Shown here: positions 44,784-56,000 of the stretch, in pieces
Numbering within the stretch: the first letter of the stretch is position 1
Layout of the letters: every line of letters begins with the position of its first letter
NCBI GenBank assembly: GCA_013407085.1
Contig: JACCGJ010006490.1
Coordinates: forward strand, 1 to 64,000
Direction of reading: 5' to 3'
Source of the DNA: Atriophallophorus winterbourni
Lineage: Eukaryota; Platyhelminthes; Trematoda; Plagiorchiida; Microphallidae
Length of the DNA: 64,000 nucleotides
The notes under the pieces: model-generated
What the model saw: the letters and a program-made list of their open reading frames with translations, nothing else
Database searches by the model: none
What the model was told of the DNA's origin: nothing
Program-made: the position numbers and the translations under genes

Positions 44784-45029
44784 TTAAATGTAACATTTCC
44801 TCATTCCGTATTTGTCTTTCATTGGCAGACGGATGAGGACCATCTTGTTGCGCGCACTCGAAACTAATTTTGCTTTAAAGAGCATCGGTGTGTTCCAACC
44901 GGGTGATTTATCGGAGAACAGAAACGAGACCTTGAAATCAACTTCAGCGTGAACAATCCCAAATTGCCCAGCAATCGTACCCGCAACACAGAAGACGGTG
45001 TCGTTCATTAGTTGGAACATTCCGATCAC
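44784..45029 (-). CDS. Terminal exon of an unknown gene, paralogous to exon T
   Basis: Minus strand, acceptor tttctctaacag then GTGATCGG. The frame reads VIGMFQLMNDTVFCVAGTIA, then VDFKVSFLFSDKSPGW, NTPMLFKAKLVSSARNKMVL, DKYGMRKCYI and a TAA. Alignment by eye with exon T of segment copy 2 (LLLCGKIGNIKW ... ELKTILFITRSKFNYA ... VKMKRPYQNG) suggests distant homology and a shared role as last exon. It is uninterrupted, unlike the other T exons. Its upstream exons are not clear. Function unknown. Confidence 0.5.
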   Translation of the reverse strand: MIGMFQLMNDTVFCVAGTIAGQFGIVHAEVDFKVSFLFSDKSPGWNTPMLFKAKLVSSARNKMVLIRLPMKDKYGMRKCYI

Positions 45030-45189
45030 CTGTTAGAGAAATATTCTGACATGAAACAATATTTTTACATGTTGATTCCAATCGTAAAAATGATGCATGG
45101 CAAGCGATAAAAACGGAAAGTAGGGCGCACAAATTGTGAATAAAGTCTCAGACAAACCAGTTTGCGCTTGTTAGTCACTGCTCCATAGC

Positions 45190-45290
45190 ATACGTATCCG
45201 GATCGTACTGCCCTACTTGATTAGTTCATACGGCACGAAACCGGTCGTGATGTATGTGTTATAATAATGCCTGCAAATCATAAGTCTCAC
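45190..45290 (+). repeat. Hammerhead-type unit with intact 3' core
   Basis: Plus strand: atcgtactgccctacttgat, tagttcatacggcacgaaac, cggtcgtgatgtatg, then trailer atgcctgcaaat. GAAACCGGUC is perfect. CUGAUGA is altered at two positions (UUGAUUA), which should abolish cleavage. Confidence 0.6.
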
Positions 45291-45299
45291 ACCGTAACT

Positions 45300-45467
45300 T
45301 TGATTCAGATCAAATCCATGCAGCATTGGAAATGTTGAGTCCAATTCTGGAAAACATGTTTCGCCAATATATACTCTTCGATCCCAATTTTTCAACAATA
45401 TTAAATGAAATGGCATCAGTAAAATTTGAATTTTGAACATGAGTGCAAATCCATCTCTGTAATACAA
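45300..45467 (-). other. Possible upstream exon of the paralogue ending at 44,784
   Basis: Minus-strand frame RRVYIGETCFPELDSTFPML then HGFDLNQSYGVRLMI, open and followed by the repeat unit. It has a loose resemblance to exon B (YWPVETWTWYPEL). No firm splice sites. Confidence 0.25.
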
Positions 45468-45479
45468 AGCTATTCAATA

Positions 45480-46009
45480 CATTTCAAGTCTTGTAAATTG
45501 TATTGGTCTGATGAGAATATAGAATTACAAAATCCAAAGAATAAAATTTAACCACAAATAATATCACGAGTAAACACAATTTACAACAGCGATTCTCAGA
45601 TTAGCTCAGCCAGATATCAGCATAGAAATTGCGCACAATTTTTGAGTATATTTGAGTTACTTTTTCAGATCGGTAGATATTTTGTGGGATTCATAAATAT
45701 TAGAGTTCCCAGAGCATCTACTGTGATAAGGATTATCATAACTAATGGGATACAAGGCGTCACCTCTGTACCCAGTCCTAAATCAACGTATTTCATTGGA
45801 CAACATACTGTAGCACACTAGTTCATTAGTTCGCAGTATCGCAGCAGTAGTTGTCATCCCAATGTGCTTCGTTAGGCCATAACTCCTCGTTTTACTATGG
45901 ACTGCTTGTTCTTAATCTGGTAAAGGAGTTTTGGAGTTTGCACACGTTTAGACAGTATACCCGTTTGGTACTGCATTTTTTCGTCAGTAATTAGTGTAGT
46001 AACATGTTT
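45480..46009. other. Spacer, nothing recognised
   Basis: A+T-rich sequence without supported coding potential. Confidence 0.4.
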
Positions 46010-46400
46010 CTAAGTGAAATAATTCCCACATTGATTCGTTGGTTAACTGGTGATGGTTTCTCCAAGCCATATTCCGTATTTCAATCAATTTCAGAATGGG
46101 ACTATGGATTTTTTATCTAAATGCATTTATACACCGTTGAGCTACGATTGCAGAGTTTGAGTTCAAAATGCTGGGCCGCTGCCCATGACTTCAATTTGCC
46201 TGTCGTTAATCAGAGTTAGGGCATTTGATAGGCTTCCGACAGTCATAAATATATTATGATTATTTTTGAATCACTTATTCGGTGTGCTTGATCCTAGTAG
46301 TCGAAAATAAAGTCCAAATGGTCGCTCAAACATACCACAATACCATTTGTAATGTTTTCGACAAAAGGTTCATCAGTTATCAAGCTTAGCTCCATAATGC
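46010..46400 (-). mobile_element. CR1-like fragment (endonuclease/RT linker)
   Basis: On the minus strand a short frame reads DEPFVENITNGIVVCLSDHL, like the SDH-containing end of CR1 endonucleases. Its far end (tctccaagccatattccgta) matches the linker of the family-B element near 21,480. Degraded. Confidence 0.45.
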
Positions 46401-46404
46401 AAGA

Positions 46405-46975
46405 GATATCAGTCTCTCTTATTATTGGATTGCTTTTCATTTAATTATAAAAATATCTTAATAGAGCAGACGCAAGATGGTTATAATGGGGGTATTCGAA
46501 ATTTTGTTAGTCTTCAATGCGTTAAGCAAATAAGCCACCAATTATCAAGATTCTTTTAATGATATATCGAGGCAACGCGACGTAGTTTGACGAGAGGAGT
46601 CGTATTATAAACCGACGAGGCTAACCGTGGAAGTTAAATTACACCGAGTATATAATCATCGCTTATTGTCCTTGTCAACAAGCACCGTAGTGTGTCATAG
46701 AATACCAAGTAAAAATCGGTGAGTTTTATGCATGTGACGTTCTAATCATACTAGGGTGCTACAATTCTTGCACATGATGCACGCTCTTAGGGGATCAGGG
46801 TCATAGCAGCAATCGCAAAATCATAATCTTGGAATTTCAAGTCGAGCCAAGTTTCGGAGCAAATCGAATTATCTTGTTTAGCACGAAACATTAAGCCAAC
46901 TGGTTTCAGCACACACATGAGTGTCATTGGAAGTCATATTATGAAGCCACTGTTATGTATGTTTGCCACATTTAA
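46405..46975. repeat. Dispersed repeat X, short copy
   Basis: Same element as 43,428-44,180, lacking the internal stretch of about 175 bp (gtcgagccaagtttcg joins directly to gagcaaatcg). About nine tenths or more identical by eye over shared parts. Confidence 0.65.
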
Positions 46976-47750
46976 ATCTCTATGAACTGTACAAAATAAC
47001 TCGTTAATGTCACTGATAAAACAATGAGTTTGATACTGCAACATTTCGATCCTGAACTTTCCATTACTAAGCACTGCCCCTTGTGAACAAAACACCCAAT
47101 CACAGATTGCCCTGAAATGGCAAACTACTCTTAGTCAGCTAAAACATTTCAACTCAGTCATCGGTTTGAACTTTGATAATTATCGATGCATTACTGATAC
47201 ATTGTCGATATATGTTGTTTCAAAAACGTTCTACCCTCTTGTACTTATCTTCGCAATTAGGGTTCAAATAAATAGTAATCTCTGATCATTTGGCTTTCCG
47301 ACTTTCTAAGTTAGTGGACAATGGTTTACGAAAGCGCAATGTTATTGTTACCGCAGTCCGGACTTACTTGCTTCATTGAAACCCTCTCTAAATCAAAAAC
47401 ATTTTCTCGCCTAGATTGCGAATCATACATACAATATACCATCATGCATTTTATACATACATGTACGATTCCGGAAGATATTTTTGTCAATTTGTGGAAC
47501 GTTGCTTGTAAAACCGTATGGCAGATCAGTTAAATATTCGTGGATGAATCGAATCTAGTAAGCATTCAATTGGAATTGACTGCATGAACAAAACGCACTT
47601 CGTTACATATTCCCAGGGAAGTTGTCTCCGAGCTTTGATAAACGGCTGACAATCCTAATGAAACAAAAAAATTAATTTTCATAACTTCGAATGCACTGTT
47701 TTCACGTTATAATGTAAAAACAAACATTATCTAAGAGAAGTGGGATTGTC
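46976..47750. other. Spacer, nothing recognised
   Basis: A 70-codon plus-strand frame at 47,321-47,533 has no support from homology, splice sites or a second copy. Confidence 0.4.
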
Positions 47751-47979
47751 CTAATTGTTTATGTGTCCGTTCTGATAAGGGCGTTTCATTTTTACAGAGC
47801 ATATTGAGGTTATCGCCTCATTCCCTGTTAGCAAGCCGAATCCAGCAGCATAATTGAATTTTGATCTTGTTATGAACAATATGGTTTTAAGCTCCCACAT
47901 TGTATCACACCATTTAATGTTCCCGATTTTTCCACATAATAGCAGCGTTTCTCTCATGTATATTTATCCCATGATCTCA
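47751..47979 (-). pseudogene. Terminal exon T, copy 2 (nonsense)
   Basis: Minus strand, acceptor gataatctaacag-like then TGAGATCATG. With the phase left by exon A, the frame opens NEIMG and meets TAA where copy 1 has TAT. Beyond it, MRETLLLCGKIGNIKWCDTM and WELKTILFITRSKFNYAAGF run on to a stop after NGHINN. It is homologous to 1-173 and distantly to 44,784-45,029. Confidence 0.5.
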
Positions 47980-48417
47980 CTGTTAGATAAACAGAGCTCG
48001 TGCATTTCAGGACTGATTAGTTCAGAAGTAGCTTAAAAAACAAAGATATTCATCTGCATTTACATAAGCAATTTTTTCATGACCAAAGGGTTTTAGCCAT
48101 TCTACATTTTTTGGGTACATGTGATTGAACAGTTTGTTCATACCAATCTCGTCCAACAGTGGCCCACGCGTGCAAATCCTGTGTATTATACGAATTGAAT
48201 TTATATCATAAGATTGATGTTACAATTATCGTCATTATATAATGTTCAGAAACATGGATTGCACATCACAGATTTTATGAATTTGCGACGGAAATATCGC
48301 ACGTGCTTCCGTTGCAGAACATAAATATTGTGATTGTAATCAGTGATGCACATACACTCTAAAATTTGTTGAATTTATCGCTTATGAATGACATGTGAAA
48401 TTTGAAATTGGTGAATT

Positions 48418-48429
48418 ATGTTATTTGCT
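48418..48429. repeat. 12-bp target-site duplication, left
   Basis: atgttatttgct, repeated exactly at 51,692-51,703. The empty site is preserved in segment copy 1 near 584-593. Confidence 0.9.
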
Positions 48430-51400
48430 GGTTCCAAGTTTGTCAAAGCCGGGGTGGTTTGGGGGGTAAGCTCCCAATTCCAAAAATGCTACAATGGCAC
48501 GCATCTCATATATCCTCAGACAACCAATTTCACCTACTGTCCTGCACGAGTGTCCAGGAGAAAAGGCGAAGGCGGCTGACTGGCGCCTCAAAACCAGCAT
48601 GCTTCGAGCAGGTGGCGCTCGTAAGTCCATGAAGGCGGCTTACCTGGGGGAAGGAAAACCCTTATCTCAAACCTCCACTGCATGTGGCTACATGCAATCA
48701 TGGAAAAGACGTCAGGAGTCAACCTCGAGGAAATATAAGGAGCCGGAGTCCCTTTAGGCAGTCCGAAGTTTTATTCAACTCCGCCCTGCCAACTCCTGCG
48801 ACGGTAATCTTGTTCAAACGTATTAGCTAAGCTGTTTCTTTGATTATGATGATGCAGTGAAGAAGGAGCACTTGCTGTGTGGGCAACAGCTAGTTCTCCA
48901 CTTTGAACTTCCCTGGCGTACATCACAACGCACCAATGGAGAGGACACTCTATTGCGGTTCTGTTGATAAGAACACGGGAATAAGCAGATACCGGTTAAA
49001 AGCTACGGTGCGACTGGCGTAGAGCTCAGCGCCTGGGGCTGCTCCCGACGGTAAGAGAGACTTTCAGGTCTCATTGGACGGCTACCGCCCGCCTCAAGCT
49101 GGGCAGCCCCCAGCCAATATGGTGCCGTCTCGCCACGGTCTGCTAACCTCATTGGGTGCATGGGGATTAGGAATCAGCCAAAACGCAGACTTTTTTCCGC
49201 ACCAACGAAACGAACTCCTGAAAAACAAGAGTCATTTCTGAAACTGGGAACCTGGAACGTACGGTCCATGCTTCCTGGATTTCATGATGACGTAGTGGTA
49301 TATGTGTAGTGGTATATGGTGCTTTCAATGCTAGAGTTGGTGCAGAATGCGAGTTTTAGGAAACATTTCTCGGGAGGTTCGGTGTAGGTAAAACCAATGA
49401 AAATGTACAAGGCCTTTTAGAATTGGGCACACAGTTCAGTCTTTGTGTTAGTAACATTTACTTTGAAAGAAAACCACAGCATAATGTTTCTTGGAAACAT
49501 TCTCGCTCAAAGCATTTTCATCACCTTGATTTCCTTCTTGTTAGGCGCACTAATATAGGAAGCGTACTGCTCACCAGATCATATAAAAGCGCAGACTGTG
49601 ACGATGATCATTCGCTGCTCTGTGCAAAACAGAAGTTTCCCAACGCGAGATTTCAGCGCACCAAATTTTCTGGTAAGCCTAGAATAGAGGTCACCTATTC
49701 TAGATTCGCGATTTGCAAAAGCCTTCTCAGCTGAGTTCAGCAAGACAAGGCCACTCGAATCGGCTTAAGAAAACTGGGAGTCGATAAAATGCTGCATATG
49801 CCGAGTCGCAGTTTCCACTTTCGGTCCGAAGAAAGCTCGAACGAGCGACTGGTGCGAAGCAAAAGCTTCTGAGATGACTGCTGTGTTGGATGAGAAACGG
49901 TCGCATTCTTTAGGTTCAAATGTATGCCAACAGATAAAAAGTTACGACTTTTAAGAGCAGCTAGAAATAAGGTTCAACAGACTGCAAGGCGATGTGCAAC
50001 TGACTATTGAACAGAAATTAGCCTCAGTATCCAGAAAGCTGGGGATACTGGAAATTTCCACGGTATGCATGATGGGATCAAGAGATCCATTGGTCCAAGC
50101 AAACTTAAAACGGCTCCCATTAAGTCTGTATCTGGTGACCCGATTGTGGACAAAACTCAGCAGATGGATAGATGGGTAGAGCACTTCTCCTCTCCCTACT
50201 CTAGGGCAGTACGGTTCACCACATGTACTTATAAATGTCGAGCGGTTGCCGACTATTGAATATCTAGATACTCCCCCTACTCTTGCTGAGCTTAATTGGG
50301 TAATCGGCCGCTCAGCCAATAGGAAGGCCCCTGGTGACTACGGCATTCCACCTGAGCTCATCAAATGTTGTAGAGCAGCATTATTACAACCTCTTCACCA
50401 TTTGCTTTTCCAGTGCTGGCAGGAGGTGTGCGTCCTACAAGAGATGCGATACATAAAAATCATCACGCTATTCAAGAATAAAAGAGATAGAGGCGAATGC
50501 AATTATTACAGAAGAATCTCCCTTCTGAATGTTGTAGGTAAATTGTTTGCTAAAGTCTTACAGATCCGACCGCAAGTATTAGCTGATAGAATTTACTCCG
50601 AATCTCAATGTGGCTTACGTGAGGGAAGTTTAACCGTGTAAATCCTCTCCTTGAGACAACCACAAGAAAAGTGGCGGGAACAGCGTATGCCATTATACGC
50701 TGTTTTTATTGATTTAACGAAGGCTTTCGACTACGTCAGCAGGGAGGGTATTTTCAAAATGCTTGATTTGATAGGCAGCCCCCCAAGACTGCTCAAGCTC
50801 GTTATTTAGTTCCAGTCAGGCATGAAAGCCTCAGTCCATTTTAACAGTTTCAGCTCAGAAGCCTTTGAAATTCGCGGAGGTGTTCAAACAATGGGTGTGT
50901 TTCTCTCCCATGCTGTCGGCATTTTATTTCCTCTGCCTTCTAAAGCAGACGCTTCAGGACTGAGGACAGAAGGCATTAACCTACGGCACGCGAAAGTGAA
51001 TGGTAAGCTTTTCAATCTGAACCCGGTTGTGAGAGCACAAACCAAAGCACTGGAGCTACTGTGCTAATATATGATCTTGTTCATTTGCCGAGGATGCTAG
51101 CCTTCTACTTGTCATCCCTAGAGAAATTAAGTCGCTAATGTGACTGTTTTTGCTCGGCTAGCCAAAGGACTTTGGGTCTAACTAATCTGCGTCTGATGCA
51201 CGACCAAGTCCTTGGTCAAGTGGACTGTTATCGCCTCCCATCATAACTGTTGATTGAAAACTGTCAGGGTGGATGAGTACATATTGTCATATTACCTTGG
51301 TTTCAACGAATGGAATGGTCGTATTCCGAAAGATCTACTTTATAGTGAGTTGCAATTAGGAAGTCTACCATTGAGCAGACCGCACTTGCGGTACAAAGAC

Positions 51401-51691
51401 GTTTGTAAAAGAGATATGAAAGCTCTTGGCATTGTCCATGCGAGCTAAGAAGAACTTGCTTTTGACCAATAACTTTGGAGGCATTGTGCCAAGCGTCGTC
51501 TGCAAGCTAGGGAGGAGCAGATACAGCTTTTGTCTGCTGAGCGCAGATCTCGCCGCCGGCGTGCAACTGATGCAATACAACCGAGTTCTGACTATCATTG
51601 CCAACGCAGCAGGAAAGAGATTGTTCCTCCCGAATCTTAGTGTTTAGTCATTCCATCCATCCATGGTCGACATCGACCGAAGGAGGCCAAC
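48430..51691 (+). pseudogene. RTE-like LINE, second copy, inserted in segment copy 2
   Basis: Plus strand. A 5'UTR (48,430-49,165) matches the 5'UTR of the 37.5-41.5 kb element. ORF2 starts MGIRNQPKRR-like near 49,160, but most of the endonuclease is deleted between about 49,290 and 49,320. The nuclease end (HLDFLLVRRTNIGSVLLTRS) and reverse transcriptase pieces follow (RKAPGDYGIPPELIKCCRAA, YAVFIDLTKAFDYVSREG, near 50,250-50,900). The region with motif C is damaged, and the C-terminal part keeps NGRIPKDLLYSELQLGSLPL (about 51,310). The 3' end is ggtcgacatcgaccgaagga ggccaac. Many frameshifts. Clear insertion by target priming after the segment duplication, or loss from copy 1. Confidence 0.9.
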
Positions 51692-51703
51692 ATGTTATTT
51701 GCT
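51692..51703. repeat. 12-bp target-site duplication, right
   Basis: atgttatttgct, the partner of 48,418-48,429. Confidence 0.9.
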
Positions 51704-51808
51704 AAACCTAAATTACACACTTTTTTCACTGCTTCAAAATTAACAAATTTTTGATATATTTTGTGATTTTCCACATTGATACCGTACAAAAATATTGCTT
51801 GAACATAC

Positions 51809-52121
51809 TTAAAATATCCTTTGTTTTTCCCAAATAATCTGCAAGTAAATCGAGAGTATGTTTGATGTGTAATAACTTTCGATTCATAGATTAGTGCAGC
51901 TATTCTGAAATCGTTATAGTTTCTCAAATGTTTGACAGTCCTAAAGCGATGGGACTCACATTCGCAAGGGACGTCGGTAATTTGCCAGGCATTCACGTCT
52001 TCTTCGGTCAGCATTGTCAACATTTTATTGAATTCGAGTTGATTAGAATATTTACCTCGATACTCCAACCTCAAAACAGCTGGCCGAAATCGAAGTTGCA
52101 AGAACGCGTGATTTGATGTAG
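51809..52121 (-). CDS. Exon A, copy 2 of unknown gene (frame intact)
   Basis: Minus strand, 313 nt. Starting after the AG before CTACATC, the frame joins exon B in phase: ATSNHAFLQLRFRPAVLRL, YSNQLEFNKMLTMLTEEDVN, AWQITDVPCECESHRFR, VITHQTYSRFTCRLFGKNKG, YFK. The donor is AA/gtatgt. An alternative upstream acceptor (ctctag before GTAAAACATTTG) would add VKHL...CDDLDSG but breaks phase with exon B. There is a Cys pair in CECES. No domain was recognised. The intact frame contrasts with the broken copy 1. Confidence 0.5.
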
Positions 52122-52828
52122 CTGGTGTGAGTCCTGAATCCAGATCGTCACAATTTACATCAAGATGCTTTATCGTGGTCAACAAATGTTTTACCTAGAG
52201 CAATTTATTAAAACGTTATCAATCGTTCAATTTAGATTGCAATGAACGTTACGAATGTCTTGATGTGTTCAAAGAAAACGAGAATCTGTTAACTTACATA
52301 ATCACAGGCTGATCCAGTCACAGCTAACCACAATGAATCCAATTCCAATTGCACGTGATATACTATTGAACGAATAAGAAGTATATTTGACAAGAAGCTT
52401 TTACTTCGGCTAATAAAATATAAAGGCGAGTTTTCCAAGGAAGTTACACATATGGAGGCGGTGCTATTGATTGCAAGTGAGGTTTGGTGATTCTAACATG
52501 AAACATGGAACTGCAAAGTAGAACAATGCATTGACTGATCAAATCCGAATGTTGCGGGTGTCATTTATTCTTGAGAATAGCACAGAAATGTGCTTGTGAA
52601 TTCCACATCTTTATTGTTATACTTTACTAAGTTTTATCGGGCTAAATCTTTCCAATCATGTAAACATTTTTATCGCGCTGAATGATAGTTTTCAAAATCA
52701 ACTTACCAATATCATCAGACGCATTATCTATGTTTGTAGTAAATAATACATAGATAAAATATCTTGCGAGTTATTAATTAAAATTGCGAAAATCGGAGAA
52801 AATCTTTTTGGATGAATTGTAAACTTAC

Positions 52829-53075
52829 CGGCGTCGTTTAAAAAATTGAATTCGAAATTTTCCTTGCATTCGCTTCCTGTTGGATGACGAGCATGTTGCA
52901 GGAGTTGTGGATATGAAGTCCAAGTCTCCACTGGCCAAATGCGCTGCTTGTTGATCTCCACTTTGGGACCGATTAGAGTGACGAATGCGCCATAAATAGA
53001 TTTGTAATCAACTGTTCGCACTTCCCGATTAAATTTAATTGCATGTTGTGTAAATTTTGCAGTTGCCACAGTCAG
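52829..53075 (-). CDS. Exon B, copy 2 of unknown gene (frame intact)
   Basis: Minus strand, 247 nt, same borders as copy 1 (acceptor tatttag before CTGACTGTGG, donor GCCG/gtaagt). It encodes LTVATAKFTQHAIKFNRE, then ALVTL-like FVTLIGPKVEINKQRIWPVE, TWTSYPQLLQHARHPTGSE and CKENFEFNFLNDAG. Copy 1 differs at many bases, yet length, frame and splice sites are kept, which supports past coding constraint. Function unknown. Confidence 0.55.
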
Positions 53076-53274
53076 CTAAATAGAAAGATACTTATTCACT
53101 TAGTTTGCGCAATTATGTCTAGTACATTTTGAAGCTGGTAAATATCTTAAAATTGACATGCTCGTTTTGCTTTTGGCGTGTAAATAATTATAACGATTAC
53201 ATTAGATCATTTGAGGAAAATATAAGATAGAATGTTTGTGTTACACATTGTTTCAAAAAACAGCTTCAACTTTG

Positions 53275-53276
<2 letters not shown>

Positions 53277-53316
<40 letters not shown>
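53277..53316. repeat. (AT)n microsatellite
   Basis: About 40 bases of alternating T and A inside a stretch of about 130 bp that is absent from segment copy 1. Confidence 0.95.
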
Positions 53317-53319
<3 letters not shown>

Positions 53320-53479
53320 GTGTCACTTGGAAATATCGCAGGTTAAATCGTTGTTGACATATTGATCTAATTGTTGTTAGGGGCGCTGCTATGAAAAGCT
53401 TAATACTTTAAAGTGGATGCATATTTCCAGCGTCGTTTCCAAACTACGTTAGATTAGATACAGCACTGGTCACGCTGAC

Positions 53480-53640
53480 GTCTTCAAAAGCCGCTGATCG
53501 CTCGACTCTTGCTCGTTACTGTGATCGATGCATCAGAGATTGTTCCTTCCGAATCGGACAGTTCTGTAATTCAAAGTCGGCGAAGCCTTATATCATCATA
53601 CGCTTGTGATGTATATTGATCGATGGGGAAGAACAACATA
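53480..53640 (+). mobile_element. RTE-like 3' end relic, copy 2
   Basis: Counterpart of 2580-2730 (agattgttccttccgaatcg shared). Confidence 0.55.
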
Positions 53641-53996
53641 TTTGACGATTAGGATAGATATTTAGTTCATTCATCTATAACACACTGTTGATTTCATATA
53701 TTTTAATGAAATCATTTTTATCGGAATATTAAGCATGGTAAAAATCTGAAACTCACCGGTTGTGCAATATATTCGATATTTGTTGCCGATAATACTCGAA
53801 CGTTCGGTTTTACTTTATTGTCAATGCACAAATGACTGGCGTAAAGAAATTCTGAGGATGATTAAACCAAATGCATCATTTTTGATATCCATCATACAGG
53901 TATTCTAATTAACTATTATATATTCGTGATGATAATTGTAATGACTTTTGACGTATTGAAGTCAAACTAATTTATTTTATATAATTTGTATTCACA

Positions 53997-55849
53997 AGAT
54001 TTTAGGCTAATTCATCTCTACTCAGTCTCTCTGATATCTCGTAAACGTTTTGAGATTTGATTCAAATTCTAAAGGTTGGCAAATGCTTCAAAAGACAAAT
54101 ATGTTAGCTGTTATTCAAATATATCACGCGGACATTCCTTTTTGTACTTGAAGCTCTCGGTAAAATTCTCGTTGAGACAACAAAAGTGGTCCAAAATTGA
54201 TAAATTATTAATTTAAATGGAGCAAGACATTACGTTGATTGTTGTGCGTTGAGTGTTCGCTGAGCTGGAATTGTAGCAGTAGGACGTTTCGTCGTCAAGT
54301 TAGGTGACATCGTCAGCTGAGCTTGTTGCGAACGCACAACGCACAACATCCAATTCTTGAGCTACAAGTATTCGCTTCAATATTAAGCAAGATTGGTATC
54401 TGTGAAACTTGAAAAATTGATTTCAGAGTATTAACAAATTATGTTGAAACTCACGATAATGTCCTGCCTTCTCATTATCTACAAATATTAAAAAAAATAA
54501 TTCCGAATATAGAAACAGAGAACGATAATAAAATGATAATTTGCATGCATTTCCACCACACACCCCAGGACAGCTTATGTGCTGTTGCTCTCATCAGGTA
54601 GGGAAAGTAGATCAGGATCAACCTGCGCTCGAAACACTTGAGGAAATTATTTCATATTTAGTAAACATAAATACGAGCAATATTTCGTCGCAGCATACCG
54701 CTATATACGCTATACGCTATATGAACAACATTAAAAATTCTAATTGATTTCGCTCAGTGTTTGATTTTCCACGGAATTGACATTAATTTAACCCGAACGA
54801 TGTTCCCCACCTGATTAATTTTCTTTGAATATTAAGATTCACGAAACTATTACTCACCATGCGAAAAATATGGCTCGACTGGTGTGATTGCAATTACGTT
54901 GAATCCACGTTGTTTCATCAAACTTTTCAGGCGAAAATTGTTCGTAAATTTTGGAGAATGTATAGTCTGCTTTAACTCGTGTGTTTCAAACTCGAGAACA
55001 AATTGTAGGCTAAGTATATCAGGCATGTATTTGTAACGACGTATCTTCAGATTTTTCAAACCCGTAACATTCATCTGTGAAATAATAATAATCACACTAT
55101 GAATACGGTCAATTATTTAGTAATCGTGTGTTTTGTAGTCGTTAACAGTGTTTCGGTGGAAAATCAAAAGAAGTCAAATGCATTCCAATCAAAACTTATA
55201 TAAACAATTTGTGTGGGGTTGGCCACTGTTGTATAAGGCTGGCATTTTCAACCAGTTCAATCTCGTGTCTAGGCATATGTGGCTGGGGTTAAACACATTG
55301 TCTAGAAGAATGTTTCTCATTTACATACTTATTCATTGCATGCAGGTTTGTCCTGTTTGCACTCATCAGATAGGGACAGTAAAAGCACGATCCACATGCA
55401 GTTGAAACATTTGAAGAATTGTAGACAAGTTTCGCGAGCGCCCTGTGTGATTAGAATGCAAGTACATGAGGATATTTGCAACTCTATCTACATGATTGTG
55501 AGTATACTTGATTAAACAACTTGATCGTGTACCAGCCTTATCTAGCAGTGGCTTGTTCAACATTTTACAGATGTTTCACAATATAAGTTTTCCCATCGTA
55601 CTGCCCTTGCCTGATGAGACCAAACGGCATCGGTATTGAGCTTTGTGTGATAGAAATGCATGCAAATGTTGATTTTTTCACTACTAATGTAGTTCAACAG
55701 GTTGATTAATCACTTGGATGTATATATATTAAGCAACCAGAAGCGTTAACCAATATTTTTCAATTGAATGGTTGCTGATATCCGAATAAAAATTCAAATA
55801 ATAAGCGAATATACCCATGAGTTTAGAAACCTCACAAATTCAAAATGTT
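53997..55849. repeat. Homogenised tract shared with copy 1
   Basis: Partner of 3094-4946 at a constant offset of 50,903, nearly identical throughout. It includes exon C and the two degenerate hammerhead-type units. Confidence 0.85.
54858..55074 (-). CDS. Exon C, copy 2 of unknown gene
   Basis: Identical to copy 1 except one residue (K for E in SLMKQRGFNV). 217 nt, canonical acceptor (ttatttcacag) and donor (gtgagt). See 3955-4171 for content and phase. The near identity reflects the homogenised tract and is not evidence of constraint. Confidence 0.5.
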
Positions 55850-55905
55850 TTTTTTACAATTTTTTTATTTACAATCTGGTGTAGTCACGAAAAACTAGAA
55901 CTTAC

Positions 55906-56000
55906 GGCTCGTATGCGTTGTTTAAGGGTTTGCTTTGTTTGTCCAAAATTCATGGCCAACTGCAGTTCGTTATCATGCGGGATGGTTGCATACATTAAAA
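55906..56000 (-). CDS. Exon D, copy 2 of unknown gene
   Basis: 95 nt, minus strand, encodes LMYATIPHDNELQLAMNFGQ then TKQTLKQRIRA, donor GCC/gtaagt. It joins exon G upstream (phase 1) and exon C downstream (phase 0). Confidence 0.5.

Noticed and set aside
53277..53316. AT dinucleotide run as a functional element.
   Set aside because: Ordinary microsatellite, unstable and absent from copy 1.
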